Assembly (NCBI RefSeq): GCF_947387525.1
Contig: NZ_CANDNW010000002.1
Location: 1-64,000, forward strand
DNA from: Limosilactobacillus viscerum
GTDB taxonomy: Bacteria > Bacillota > Bacilli > Lactobacillales > Lactobacillaceae
Length of the DNA stretch: 64,000 bases
Direction: 5' to 3'
The notes below the pieces were generated by a model. That model ran no database searches. It saw only the letters and a program-made list of their open reading frames with translations, and was not told the DNA's origin. A program made the position numbers and the translations under genes. Shown piece after piece: positions 44,068 to 52,702 of the stretch. Every line of letters begins with the position of its first letter. Position 1 is the stretch's first letter.

Positions 44068-44115
44068 AAAAAAGTCGCGACAGAACTGAATTGAGTTTTG
44101 TCACGACCTTTTTTA
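44068..44115. terminator. Bidirectional terminator between convergent genes
   Basis: AAAAAAGTCGcGACAG pairs with TTGTCaCGACCTTTTTT. The stop of the leftward AEC gene lies inside it. Confidence 0.75.
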
Positions 44116-45141
44116 ATGGAGGAGACTTAGAGCGCCAACCCAAAATGGGAGGGAGATGATCGAAGAAATATTAGAAATCATAGAGCACTTTGCTGTTATT
44201 TCTGGGAAGCAGTTATAACTAATTGAGTAGGCAACGGGGATGGTAGAGGTAGGAGAAATCATTAATAAAACAGCAGTTGCAATTGCAACGTTGCTGATTG
44301 CAAAAACTTGATAATGCTGGCTTAATAAAAGAATAAGCAGACAAATTAAGGGGACAACGAGTGACTTAAGCACTGCATAATACCAAGCTAGTTTGTCAAA
44401 AATGATTTGCTTAAGTGGGAGCTGACCAAGTGTGCAGCCGATAATAAGCCATGATAAAGGAGCGGTTAGGTCGGCAAGGTATTTAAGTGACTGGTATAGC
44501 CAACTGGCCGTCTGATCAATTCTAAAGAAAGCAACGCTCTGGTGGTTGATGATTATCTGTGGTGCCCAATCTTGACATAACCAACAGAACAGGCCAAGCA
44601 GTGTTGCAATTACAATTGGGTTTAAAATTATTTGCCGAAGAGTGCCACGTTGCAACCTCTGGTGGGCCATAACAATATTCACGTAGGTATAGAGCAGAAG
44701 TCGGTAGGCAATATTAAACAGTGAGGCATAGATTATCCCCTTAGCCCCATAAATAGCTCCCGCAATGGGTAAACCAAAAATGGTTGTTGAACCAAAAACA
44801 GTAATTATTCCCAGAACTTTTCTTTTGAAGTGATCACTGAGAAAGAAGTACGCTAGTGGAGCAATAACAAGGAGAGCAACATAAAGAAAAAATCCCCAAC
44901 AAATAATGGTAATTCCTTCGCTGAGGAGTTGCCGATTTAGTGGTTGCATAAATGAAATAAAGGAAAGAGCGGGTACCGATAAGGTTAATATTAACTTGGT
45001 TATTTGTTCTTCGAAGGCTTTAGAAAATACCTTCTGGAGGGTTAGAAAATAGCCGGCCAGTGTAATTAAGATAACTGCAGCAATTGTTCCAGTAACCTGG
45101 TGATTGCTAATAATAGTTGTGATTGTATTGTTAATACTCAT
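44113..45141 (-). CDS. AEC-family (auxin efflux carrier-type) organic-acid transporter
   Basis: A 342-aa membrane protein with about ten helices in two inverted halves. It is similar to the AEC family that moves malate, malonate or other carboxylates in lactic acid bacteria (ILTLSVPALSFISFMQPLNR near the start, GSTTIFGLPIAGAIYGAKGI in the first half). ATG 45141 (MSINNTITT) follows AGGAG; the 25 upstream codons of the open frame are excluded. In this island it could export the hydroxy- or keto-acid end product. The role is inferred. Confidence 0.75.
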   Translation of the reverse strand: MSINNTITTIISNHQVTGTIAAVILITLAGYFLTLQKVFSKAFEEQITKLILTLSVPALSFISFMQPLNRQLLSEGITIICWGFFLYVALLVIAPLAYFFLSDHFKRKVLGIITVFGSTTIFGLPIAGAIYGAKGIIYASLFNIAYRLLLYTYVNIVMAHQRLQRGTLRQIILNPIVIATLLGLFCWLCQDWAPQIIINHQSVAFFRIDQTASWLYQSLKYLADLTAPLSWLIIGCTLGQLPLKQIIFDKLAWYYAVLKSLVVPLICLLILLLSQHYQVFAISNVAIATAVLLMISPTSTIPVAYSISYNCFPEITAKCSMISNISSIISLPFWVGALSLLH

Positions 45142-45238
45142 AATGTTTGCTCCTAATTGGTAGGATATGTACAAGTGGAACGCTATAAGTAAGTGACTTG
45201 TGACAACGTAGATCAAAAAAATAAATGACGCGGTACAT

Positions 45239-45283
45239 AAATGGGATCTAAAGTCCGGAAAGCCGAACTCTAGATCCCTATTT
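45239..45283. terminator. Terminator between gudD and the AEC gene
   Basis: AAATGGGATCTA pairs with TAGATCCCTATTT, and the loop has its own small CGG/CCG stem. It is one of three look-alike terminators in the window. About 100 bp of featureless sequence separate it from gudD. Confidence 0.6.
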
Positions 45284-45390
45284 GTATTTACGGGGACTCA
45301 CAGTGACTAGCTTCGCCTCGAAAAACGAAGTTGTAACCGACTTCTGTCTCGTTCCCCCTTAAACAGATACGAAATTATTCAAAAGTTAAA

Positions 45391-46719
45391 TTAACGAACC
45401 ATTGCTGGACGCTTTGGATCAAACTTCCAACCAGGAATAAGGTATTGCATTGCCTTGGCATCGTTACGGGCACCGAGGTGGTTATCAACATAAAGTTGGT
45501 GTGCCTTTAAAATAGCGTCCATGTCGATTTCCACTCCTAAACCTTCGTTGGTACGTGGAACAGTGATCTGACCATCAACAATCTTGTAAGGGTTCTTAGT
45601 GAGATTTTGGCCATCTTGCCAAATCCAGTGGGTATCAACATCGTAAACAGTTCCTGGAGCAGCAGCTGCTGCATTGGCAACCATTGCTAGGGAAATGTCA
45701 AAGTGGTTGTTGGAGTGAACACCCCAGTTAAGGTCGAATTCATTACATAATTGAGCAACCCGGACGGCCCCTTCCATTGTCCAGAAGTGTGGGTCAGCAA
45801 GTGGAATTGAAACCGCGTTGAGGGCAATTGCTGCTGACATTTGCCGCCAATCAGTATCTACCATGTTTGTAGCTACTGGCATGTGGGTAAGCTTTTGGAA
45901 CTCAGATAAAATTTCACGACCGGAGAAGCCATCTTCAGCACCAGCTGGGTCTTCAATGTAGTGAAGCACACCCTTTAATTCATTAGCATAGTGAAGTGCT
46001 TGTTTCAAGCTCCAACCACCATTAGGATCAAGGTCAAGCTTGGCATCAGGGAATGCTTCGTGAAGTGCCTTCATTGCAGCAACTTCCTTTTCGCCATCAA
46101 AGACACCACCCTTTAGCTTGAAGGTCTTGAAACCATAGCGCTTGTAAGCAGCCTTAGCTAGTTTTACTAATGAGTCGATATCAGTAGCTGGTTTACGGCG
46201 AAGCTTACCCCAGTCATCTGAATTGTCATCGTCTTGAAGGTATGGAAGGTCAGTCTTGGAACTATCACCAACCCAGAAGAGGTAACCGAGGACACCAACT
46301 TTTTCACGTTGTTGACCATCGCCAAGAAGGGCGGCAACGGGAACGTGAAGGTGTTTTCCTAATAAGTCGAGGTAGGCAGTTTCAATTGCAGTTTCAGCGT
46401 GGACCATGATTCGTTGGTCAAAGGTTTGATTACCACGACCACCCTTATCAAGGTAGGCAAATTGTTTCCGGACCTTTTGGAGGACTTCCTTGTATTGACC
46501 GATAGTTGTGCCAACGACTAAGTCCTTTGATTCTTCAAGAGTCTTGGTGATCTTCTCGCCACCTGGTACTTCACCAACTCCCTGTTGCCCTTCGTCAGTA
46601 GTTAGGATAACAATATTTCTGGTAAAGAAGGGGCCGTGTGCACCACTTAAATTAAGTAGCATGCTATCGTAACCAGCAACGGGATAAACTTCCATCTTTG
46701 TAATTTTAGGAATGGACAT
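45391..46719 (-). CDS. gudD: Glucarate dehydratase
   Basis: Dehydrates D-glucarate (and its epimer idarate) to 5-keto-4-deoxy-glucarate. The 442-aa enolase-superfamily protein matches the GlucD subgroup throughout: [18 protein letters not shown]-like N-terminal cap, the double Lys of [51 protein letters not shown], and the catalytic His/Asp of [14 protein letters not shown] with DTHWIWQDG near the end. AAAAGGAG lies before ATG 46719. It is divergent from the LysR gene, with an AGTTCA-based operator between them. Confidence 0.93.
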   Translation of the reverse strand: MSIPKITKMEVYPVAGYDSMLLNLSGAHGPFFTRNIVILTTDEGQQGVGEVPGGEKITKTLEESKDLVVGTTIGQYKEVLQKVRKQFAYLDKGGRGNQTFDQRIMVHAETAIETAYLDLLGKHLHVPVAALLGDGQQREKVGVLGYLFWVGDSSKTDLPYLQDDDNSDDWGKLRRKPATDIDSLVKLAKAAYKRYGFKTFKLKGGVFDGEKEVAAMKALHEAFPDAKLDLDPNGGWSLKQALHYANELKGVLHYIEDPAGAEDGFSGREILSEFQKLTHMPVATNMVDTDWRQMSAAIALNAVSIPLADPHFWTMEGAVRVAQLCNEFDLNWGVHSNNHFDISLAMVANAAAAAPGTVYDVDTHWIWQDGQNLTKNPYKIVDGQITVPRTNEGLGVEIDMDAILKAHQLYVDNHLGARNDAKAMQYLIPGWKFDPKRPAMVR

Positions 46720-46813
46720 AAAAAAGACTCCTTTTGTGATTTTGTTAACAAATTTTACAATTTTATTATATGTAAGATTGAACTGAAAAAACAGTAACTC
46801 TTAGTCTGTAAGG

Positions 46814-46828
46814 TGAACTGCTAGTTCA
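46814..46828. promoter_or_regulatory. Island operator C between gudD and the LysR gene
   Basis: TGAACT-GCT-AGTTCA is a perfect 6-bp inverted repeat. Its half-sites are the same as in operators A, B and D but face outward, which may reflect a different binding mode. Confidence 0.5.
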
Positions 46829-46894
46829 TCTACAATGAAGTATGTTAAAATGACTACAAGATAAGAGAGAAAACCTAATATAAGGTGGATCGTA

Positions 46895-47800
46895 ATGGAA
46901 ATCAATCGACTGAAAACTTTTTTAATTATTGTCAAAACAGGTAGTTTTAAATCAGCTGCTGAGCGATTGTTCTTATCACCACGGGCGGTTTCTAAACAGA
47001 TGGACCAACTGGAAAATGAGTTAAAGGTCAAACTCTTTGTTCGTCAACGTAATAATACGGAACTTACTGAACAAGGTAAGAGTTTTATTATTGCTGCACA
47101 GGATATTGTGAATATTTATGATGACGAACTGATGCGGATTCAAAGTGAACGCGAAAGTCGGGAAGAAAAATTAAAAATCGGCTTTTCTTCTGCTGACCAG
47201 GAAATTATTTTGCAACGAGTGTTGAGACCATTTATTCAGCTACACCCGCATATCAAGTTAGAATTTCAGGAAGAGAGTGGTCGCCACTTTCACAGTCTTT
47301 TGGAAAAGGGGGCTCTCGATTTTGCAATTGCCCCTTACTACGCGCTCGATGATTTTCCAAATGAAAAGTTTAGAGCGTTAAAGCAAATTGAACTTGAGCG
47401 TGGCTCGTTATTAGTGGGGATAAGCATTCTTAACCCGCTGTCAAAGAAGAATGCTATTACCCTGGAAGATATTGCCGACTATCCAATTTACTACTATTCA
47501 CCGTATGAATCCGATTTTCTTAAAAAGGTCTTCTTGGATAAGTTTGGCAAGGGAATCCGGAAAGACACAATTATGCGGGCAAGTTCGCTGGAGCAGCGGA
47601 ATATTCGTGTCGCTGCAAACCAAGGAATTGGCTTTTATCCGAGTCCATTTATTACGATTGAGGAACAGCGGAACCCAATGTTAAAATTCTTGAAGCTTGA
47701 AGGGGATGTTAATGATTTCTATTCATCAACTTTCTACTACAATCCAAGTAATGATAATCCTTATCTTCAAGAACTAGTGAAATTAATTAAGGATAATTAA
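46895..47800 (+). CDS. LysR-type regulator of the aldarate island
   Basis: A 301-aa LysR family protein: helix-turn-helix TGSFKSAAERLFLSPRAVSK (residues about 16-35), dimerisation helix, then the co-inducer domain (KLKIGFSSADQEIILQRVLR). It is divergent from gudD and is the only regulator in the island, so it is the obvious candidate for binding the AGTTCAC sites and for sensing an aldarate or its keto derivative. AAGGTGGATC precedes ATG 46895. A strong terminator follows. Confidence 0.85.
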   Translation: MEINRLKTFLIIVKTGSFKSAAERLFLSPRAVSKQMDQLENELKVKLFVRQRNNTELTEQGKSFIIAAQDIVNIYDDELMRIQSERESREEKLKIGFSSADQEIILQRVLRPFIQLHPHIKLEFQEESGRHFHSLLEKGALDFAIAPYYALDDFPNEKFRALKQIELERGSLLVGISILNPLSKKNAITLEDIADYPIYYYSPYESDFLKKVFLDKFGKGIRKDTIMRASSLEQRNIRVAANQGIGFYPSPFITIEEQRNPMLKFLKLEGDVNDFYSSTFYYNPSNDNPYLQELVKLIKDN

Positions 47801-47809
47801 CCGTTTAAA

Positions 47810-47854
47810 AGAGCGGCTCCATTATTCAGCTTTGCTGGATTTTGGAGCCGCTCT
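47810..47854 (+). terminator. Terminator of the LysR gene
   Basis: AGAGCGGCTCCA and TGGAGCCGCTCT form a perfect 12-bp stem. Confidence 0.75.
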
Positions 47855-47946
47855 CATTTCACTTCTTGGTAAAGAATTCACAATCCTTACATTAAATAGT
47901 AATAGTAGAAATACTCGTTGGCGATAGTGATTTGAGAGCGAAAGTT

Positions 47947-48001
47947 TGAACTAGTTCACGTGGTGTCCAATTAGTAACTGTTAAAAGGTGAAATCTTTCA
48001 C
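47947..48001. promoter_or_regulatory. Island operator D and second palindrome
   Basis: TGAACTAGTTCA (47947-47958) is a perfect 12-bp palindrome running into CACGTGGTG, and GTGAAATCTTTCAC (47988-48001) is a second one. Both lie upstream of the hydroxyacid dehydrogenase gene. Confidence 0.55.
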
Positions 48002-48049
48002 TAGAATAAAAACTGTAGATGAGTTCCAGAAACTTGAGGAGGAAAAATT

Positions 48050-49030
48050 ATGAAAAAGGTGTTATTGAGTGAAAAAATTGATGATGCTGGTATTCAACTG
48101 CTAAAGGACAACGGGTTCGAAGTTAAAGTTTCCGCGGGAACTGATGTTGAAACGATGAAGAAAGAGATTGCCGATGCTTATGCGGTTATTATGCGTTCTT
48201 CTGAATTACCGGCAGAAGTAATTGATGCTGGGAAAGAATTAAAGATTATTTCTCGTAATGGTACGGGGATTAACAACGTTGATGTTGATGCTGCAACTAA
48301 GGATAACGTTTTGGTTGCTAAGGTTAATGGTGCCAATGCATTTTCAGTTGCAGAATACGCAATTACGACTATGCTGATGCTATCGCAAAAAATCAAGGAA
48401 GATGACCAACTCCTTCACGATAAGAAGGATGAACTTGCTGATGATGGCTCACTGCCAAACTTCTCCCGTAAGTATGGGATTATTGGCCACCAATTAAAGG
48501 GTAAAACGTTAGCAATTGTTGGCCTTGGTAAGATTGGTCAAGAATTGGTTAAGTTAGCCGAGGCCTTTGGGATGAAGGTAATTGGCTATGATCCATTTGC
48601 TAAGAATGCACCGGTTAAGTTGTATGAAAACATGGATGATATTTACCCAATTGCTGACTTTATTTCACTCCATGTTCCTTTGACACCACAAACTGAAAAC
48701 ATGGTTGCCAAGGAGCAATTAGCCAAAATGAAGAAGACGGCCTTTATCATTAATTCTGCTCGTGGTGGAATTGTAAATGAGCATGACCTCGCAGAAGCCT
48801 TAAATAGTGGCGAAATTGCCGGTGCTGCACTTGATTCATTCAACCCTGAACCGCCAGCTCCAGATAACCCATTATTTACCGCAAAGCACCTGATTATGAC
48901 AAGCCATATTGCTGGTACAACCAAGGAAGCTAACGAAGCGTTAGGTCGTGGTGCTGCCCAAGCAATTATTGACTTTAGTAATGGTAAGATGCCTGAATTT
49001 CCAGTAAACCCTGATGTGTTTAAAAAATAA
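48050..49030 (+). CDS. D-isomer-specific 2-hydroxyacid dehydrogenase
   Basis: A 326-aa NAD-dependent dehydrogenase of the D-2-hydroxyacid/phosphoglycerate dehydrogenase family. The Rossmann motif is AIVGLGKIGQELVKLAEAFG near residue 150. Substrate Arg is in INSARGGIVNE, catalytic Glu in the SFNPEPP region, and catalytic His in MTSHIAGTT. It interconverts a 2-keto acid and its D-hydroxy acid. It forms a pair with the DASS transporter (15 bp gap). In this island it may reduce tartronate semialdehyde/hydroxypyruvate or the keto-deoxy-aldarate itself, regenerating NAD+. It is not evidently serine-pathway SerA. GAGGAGGAAAAATT precedes ATG 48050. Confidence 0.85.
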   Translation: MKKVLLSEKIDDAGIQLLKDNGFEVKVSAGTDVETMKKEIADAYAVIMRSSELPAEVIDAGKELKIISRNGTGINNVDVDAATKDNVLVAKVNGANAFSVAEYAITTMLMLSQKIKEDDQLLHDKKDELADDGSLPNFSRKYGIIGHQLKGKTLAIVGLGKIGQELVKLAEAFGMKVIGYDPFAKNAPVKLYENMDDIYPIADFISLHVPLTPQTENMVAKEQLAKMKKTAFIINSARGGIVNEHDLAEALNSGEIAGAALDSFNPEPPAPDNPLFTAKHLIMTSHIAGTTKEANEALGRGAAQAIIDFSNGKMPEFPVNPDVFKK

Positions 49031-49045
49031 AGAGGATTGAGTTTT

Positions 49046-50443
49046 ATGAAACACCTGAAATTAATTTCCGGGATTGTTGGAATAGTCCTGGGTGTAATAA
49101 TTGCATTTGTTATTCCGACGCCAGCGGGGTTAAGTCACGCTGGAATGGTTGTGTTGGCATCGCTAGTTACAGCTAACATTTTCTGGATTTTTAATGTTAT
49201 TCCTAATTATGCAACTGGTTTGCTGATGGCTTCTTCATGGGTTATCTTAGGGGCAACTGATTTTAAGCTTGCTTTTAATATTTTTAACACTGATACCATG
49301 TGGATCATTGTTGCAGGCTTGGCTTTAGGTGCTGCTGCCGTTAAGACTGGCCTAGTTAAGCGGATTGCATATAAGGTTATGTCCTTGTTTCCCGCCAACT
49401 TTGCTGGGCAGACCGCCGCTTTGCTTGTAGCTGGGACGATCATTTCACCATTGATTCCTAGTGCTCACCCAAAGTCCGCAATGAGTACACCAATTGCTCA
49501 AGGGATGAGTAATGCCTTGGGGTACAAGCCAAAGAGCAAGGCTAGTTCCGGTTTATTTATGGCTGCTATCTGGGGCTTCTTGGTAATGGAAGCCAGTTTC
49601 TTGTCAGCTACTGCTCAAAACTACGCCTTCCGTGGATTATTACCAGTACATATCCAAAAGACGCTAAGCTGGGGTAATTGGTTCATTATGCTATTACCAT
49701 GGACCTTGATCATTTTGATCTTAGGTTACTTCATGCTCCAAATCCTTTTCCGGCCAAAAGACGACAAAAAGGTTTCAAAGGAATTCATTAATAAGCAGCT
49801 ACAAAAGCTCGGACCAATGAAGAAGGAAGAAAAGATTACCGCGGCAGTTATCTTTATTTGCATTATCTTCTGGATCCTTGAAACGGTAATTAATATTCCA
49901 GCTGCAGTTAGTGCCTTAGTTGCTGTTTCAGTATTGACCGCATGCAAAGTCTTCACACCTGACGACTTCCGTAACCGGATTGCCTGGAACATCTTGGTAT
50001 TCATCGGAACAGTTATGTCACTGGGAAATGTAATGAAGACGGTCGGATTAACTGATTGGCTCCGTGTTCTTCTTAAGCCAGTAATTGGACCAATGCTTGG
50101 TAACGTTTGGGTAACGGTAATTGTTCTTTCAATTGTTATCTACCTATTCAAGTTTGTTGTTGTATCATTGATTTCTACTGGTACTTTAATTATTCTTGCT
50201 TTGCTGCCATTCTTTGGTACTTTAAGTTTCAGCCCAGCAATTATTGTTTTAATTGTTACTACCAGTACGATGATTTGGTTAATGCCTTACATGGATCCAC
50301 CATTCTTAACCGGGATTGCCGCTGTTAATGATAGTATGGCGACGCGGTTGGCATATGCAAAGTCATCATGTGGGTACATGATCTTAAACATTATTGGTTT
50401 GCTTTGCTGTGTCCCAGTATGGAAACTTCTCGGATTAGCATAA
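49046..50443 (+). CDS. DASS-family dicarboxylate/anion transporter
   Basis: A 465-aa SLC13/DASS (CitT-like) permease with about 12 membrane spans and the paired re-entrant regions. ISPLIPSAHPKSAMSTPIAQ lies in the first half and FKFVVVSLISTGTLIILALL with TSTMIWLMPYMDPPF in the second. Members exchange or import C4-C6 dicarboxylates with sodium or against another acid. Here it is the best candidate for aldarate (glucarate/galactarate) uptake or aldarate/product exchange. I start at ATG 49046 after AGAGG; the TTG at 49037 is not needed. Confidence 0.85.
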   Translation: MKHLKLISGIVGIVLGVIIAFVIPTPAGLSHAGMVVLASLVTANIFWIFNVIPNYATGLLMASSWVILGATDFKLAFNIFNTDTMWIIVAGLALGAAAVKTGLVKRIAYKVMSLFPANFAGQTAALLVAGTIISPLIPSAHPKSAMSTPIAQGMSNALGYKPKSKASSGLFMAAIWGFLVMEASFLSATAQNYAFRGLLPVHIQKTLSWGNWFIMLLPWTLIILILGYFMLQILFRPKDDKKVSKEFINKQLQKLGPMKKEEKITAAVIFICIIFWILETVINIPAAVSALVAVSVLTACKVFTPDDFRNRIAWNILVFIGTVMSLGNVMKTVGLTDWLRVLLKPVIGPMLGNVWVTVIVLSIVIYLFKFVVVSLISTGTLIILALLPFFGTLSFSPAIIVLIVTTSTMIWLMPYMDPPFLTGIAAVNDSMATRLAYAKSSCGYMILNIIGLLCCVPVWKLLGLA

Positions 50444-50449
50444 ATTAGA

Positions 50450-50490
50450 CAAAAACGACTACCAACATTTTTGCTAGTGGCCGTTTTTTA
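50450..50490 (+). terminator. Imperfect terminator at the right edge of the island
   Basis: AAAAACG.CTACCA pairs imperfectly with TAGTGG.CGTTTTTT. Its T run merges into the right 29-bp repeat. Confidence 0.5.
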
Positions 50491-50512
50491 TATTCCTAAT
50501 TCAAGCTGGTCA
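50484..50512 (+). repeat. Right copy of the 29-bp direct repeat
   Basis: Identical to 38139-38167. This copy is the authentic 3' end of the leftward 694-aa gene. Confidence 0.85.
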
Positions 50513-52572
50513 ACAGAAGGCACAGAAGGATGGGGAAGCCAGGTGTTGAGCATTGTAATAACGATCTGTTGGTAGGCCGTAAGATCAATTTTTTTTATTA
50601 GCTGTTGCGGGTTAATATCTTGTGGGTCAAAAAAGAGACAGAGGTGCCGGCTGTTATAAATCTGCCGTTGTTCAACCTTCAAATAGCGCTTGCTAAGCCG
50701 GTACTTATCGTCCAATCCCACCTTTCCAGCTAGCTGTTCTGCCAACGAGTCGCTGCTTGGCCCGTTGTTGCTGCTAAAGACGCGGGTAACCGTGTAGTCG
50801 GTCGGATCGGTAGTAAAAAAGCCAGTTAGGACCGGGTCAGCTACTAATGCCTGCTTACCATTATCAGCAATCGCAAAGATTTGCTTTAGTTTTGAAGAGA
50901 GGATTGGTTGAAACCACTCTTGCGGGCGAAAATGTCTTAAATGCTGCTGGAGTAGGACAGTAATTGCCTGCCTGTTAACTGGCCGCCGGTATCCCTGCTT
51001 CATTAAATATTCGACCAGGACCTTTTCAGTGATTGTTGGCCGCTGCTGGTCGGTCCAGTTATTAGGGCCGGCATAGTGATTGACGTTATCGCCAGCCACC
51101 TGGTAGCCGTTGTTACCGCTTAGGTAGAGGTGGTCATTGGGGCTCTTCCCAAACCAATCCTTACCCCGGTCGGTAACATGAAAGCCGTCTGGCAGGTGGT
51201 TCAATAAACTAAGCGGGGCATTGGCCGCAGGAGCCACATAAATAATTGTCGAATTGACGGAGAGAAGGGTAAAGTGGTGGGCTACCAATAGTTCACAGAG
51301 TCGAATTAACTTTAATTGAATATTTAACCGCATCTGTAAAATCGTGTTTGGCTGCTTAAGATGGTTATCAAATGCGGTATCCGAACTTCCCTTCATTGCG
51401 TGGAGTAGTTTCTGCTCCAACTTGCTCATCAGTGAAGGTGCTAATTCATGTCCGTTGACATCATCAACCATCTCCTGAACGATCTTTTGCGCGTGGGGAT
51501 CGAAGCACCCCATTTGCAGGAGCAGTTCCTGGTTAATCAGCGGACGCTCAATTTTAAGAACGTTCGCAGCGTGGTTAGGTTGGTTAAAGTTATTACTCTG
51601 CTGGTAGTCGTTACTAGCTAGGAAGTCATTTTTTCGGACGGTAAACCCGTGGAGACCGCCTTCCGATGGGAGTAAGGCAAACCACGACTGATCCTCGTTC
51701 AAAATTAGTGGTGGCCGGTAGTCCTTATTGGTCAAATGAACCCGCCGCAAAGCATATGGATCGTGGCGGTCAATACCATCATAGGCCCGGTAAAACGTCA
51801 GTAACTTTCGTCCCCATGGACTTATAATTCCCGGATCTTCAACCGTAATTCGTGGTCGGTCATGGATATGGTGGTCACGGTAAAGAATTGCCTCAATCGT
51901 TTCGGCATCGGTAGTGGTCGGCATAATCGTCATCATTCCCTGCCACTTTTCCCGAGGGTCCTTAGTGATTTCAGAACGAAACTTTTTCATAATTTGCCCA
52001 TGCTGCTCCCAGCATTCTTGGAAGAGGGGAGTATTAAAAAGCCGTTGGAGGTTAGGCAGGTTAATCGCTAGCCGCTTAGTTAGTGGGGATCCCGGCGCTG
52101 GTTGCGGATAAGAAAGCTGGCTGAGATAGCGTTTGTAACGGCTGAGCTCCCCATGGTCAATTCGGCCGTCAAAGGTTCTGGTATCCAAGAAGTGCGCATT
52201 GTGCTGCCAGTCAGCGAGCTGGCTTACTTCTTGCTGGTTCCACAACTTGGGGTAGTGATTGATGACTTTAAATGGTGAGTCAAGGCTGGTGAGAACCTGC
52301 TGCCTGCCAGTTACCAGTTGGATTATTTCTTCTGCCGTTTCCCGCTTGGCAAAGACGAGCAATGGCATTTCCCAGAAACGACTAGCAAATGAAAGGTAGG
52401 TAAACCGTTGGCTACCACGTAGTTTTTCTAGTGATTGAAGGAAGTGTGATACTTGTTGTTGTCCAGCACCGATTTGCAGGGTCATCTTATTAATCTTTTG
52501 ACCACCTGCAGGCATAAAGGCAACGGTTAACTGGGTAGGGTCACTGTCTACTAGCCAAAATTGCTTGGTCAC
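50488..52572 (-). CDS. 694-aa protein of unknown function, faintly like a family-B DNA polymerase
   Basis: A large soluble protein with no signal or membrane helices. I do not recognise a characterised family with confidence. The segment LKLIRLCELLVAHHFTLLSVNSTIIYV resembles the palm region of phage-type family-B polymerases around their DTDS/NTDG motif, but the catalytic aspartate position reads NST. The region around residues 80-150 (FASRFWEMPLLVFAKR, NAHFLDTRTFDG) could be an exonuclease-like remnant. If the resemblance is real this would be a catalytically dead relative. The gene is intact and under its own start (GGAGGTGG before ATG 52572). Its 3' end is duplicated next to efp. Confidence 0.6.
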   Translation of the reverse strand: MTKQFWLVDSDPTQLTVAFMPAGGQKINKMTLQIGAGQQQVSHFLQSLEKLRGSQRFTYLSFASRFWEMPLLVFAKRETAEEIIQLVTGRQQVLTSLDSPFKVINHYPKLWNQQEVSQLADWQHNAHFLDTRTFDGRIDHGELSRYKRYLSQLSYPQPAPGSPLTKRLAINLPNLQRLFNTPLFQECWEQHGQIMKKFRSEITKDPREKWQGMMTIMPTTTDAETIEAILYRDHHIHDRPRITVEDPGIISPWGRKLLTFYRAYDGIDRHDPYALRRVHLTNKDYRPPLILNEDQSWFALLPSEGGLHGFTVRKNDFLASNDYQQSNNFNQPNHAANVLKIERPLINQELLLQMGCFDPHAQKIVQEMVDDVNGHELAPSLMSKLEQKLLHAMKGSSDTAFDNHLKQPNTILQMRLNIQLKLIRLCELLVAHHFTLLSVNSTIIYVAPAANAPLSLLNHLPDGFHVTDRGKDWFGKSPNDHLYLSGNNGYQVAGDNVNHYAGPNNWTDQQRPTITEKVLVEYLMKQGYRRPVNRQAITVLLQQHLRHFRPQEWFQPILSSKLKQIFAIADNGKQALVADPVLTGFFTTDPTDYTVTRVFSSNNGPSSDSLAEQLAGKVGLDDKYRLSKRYLKVEQRQIYNSRHLCLFFDPQDINPQQLIKKIDLTAYQQIVITMLNTWLPHPSVPSVDQLELGI

Positions 52573-52702
52573 GATTCCACCTCCTCTTTCTTCTTATTGT
52601 ACGGGTAAAAGTTTAAAAGTCAGCTAATTAATCTTCGGGCAATTGGCGGGGGGATAAAAAGAGTGTATATTGAAGCTATAGTTGATTTAGGAGGAGAACA
52701 AA

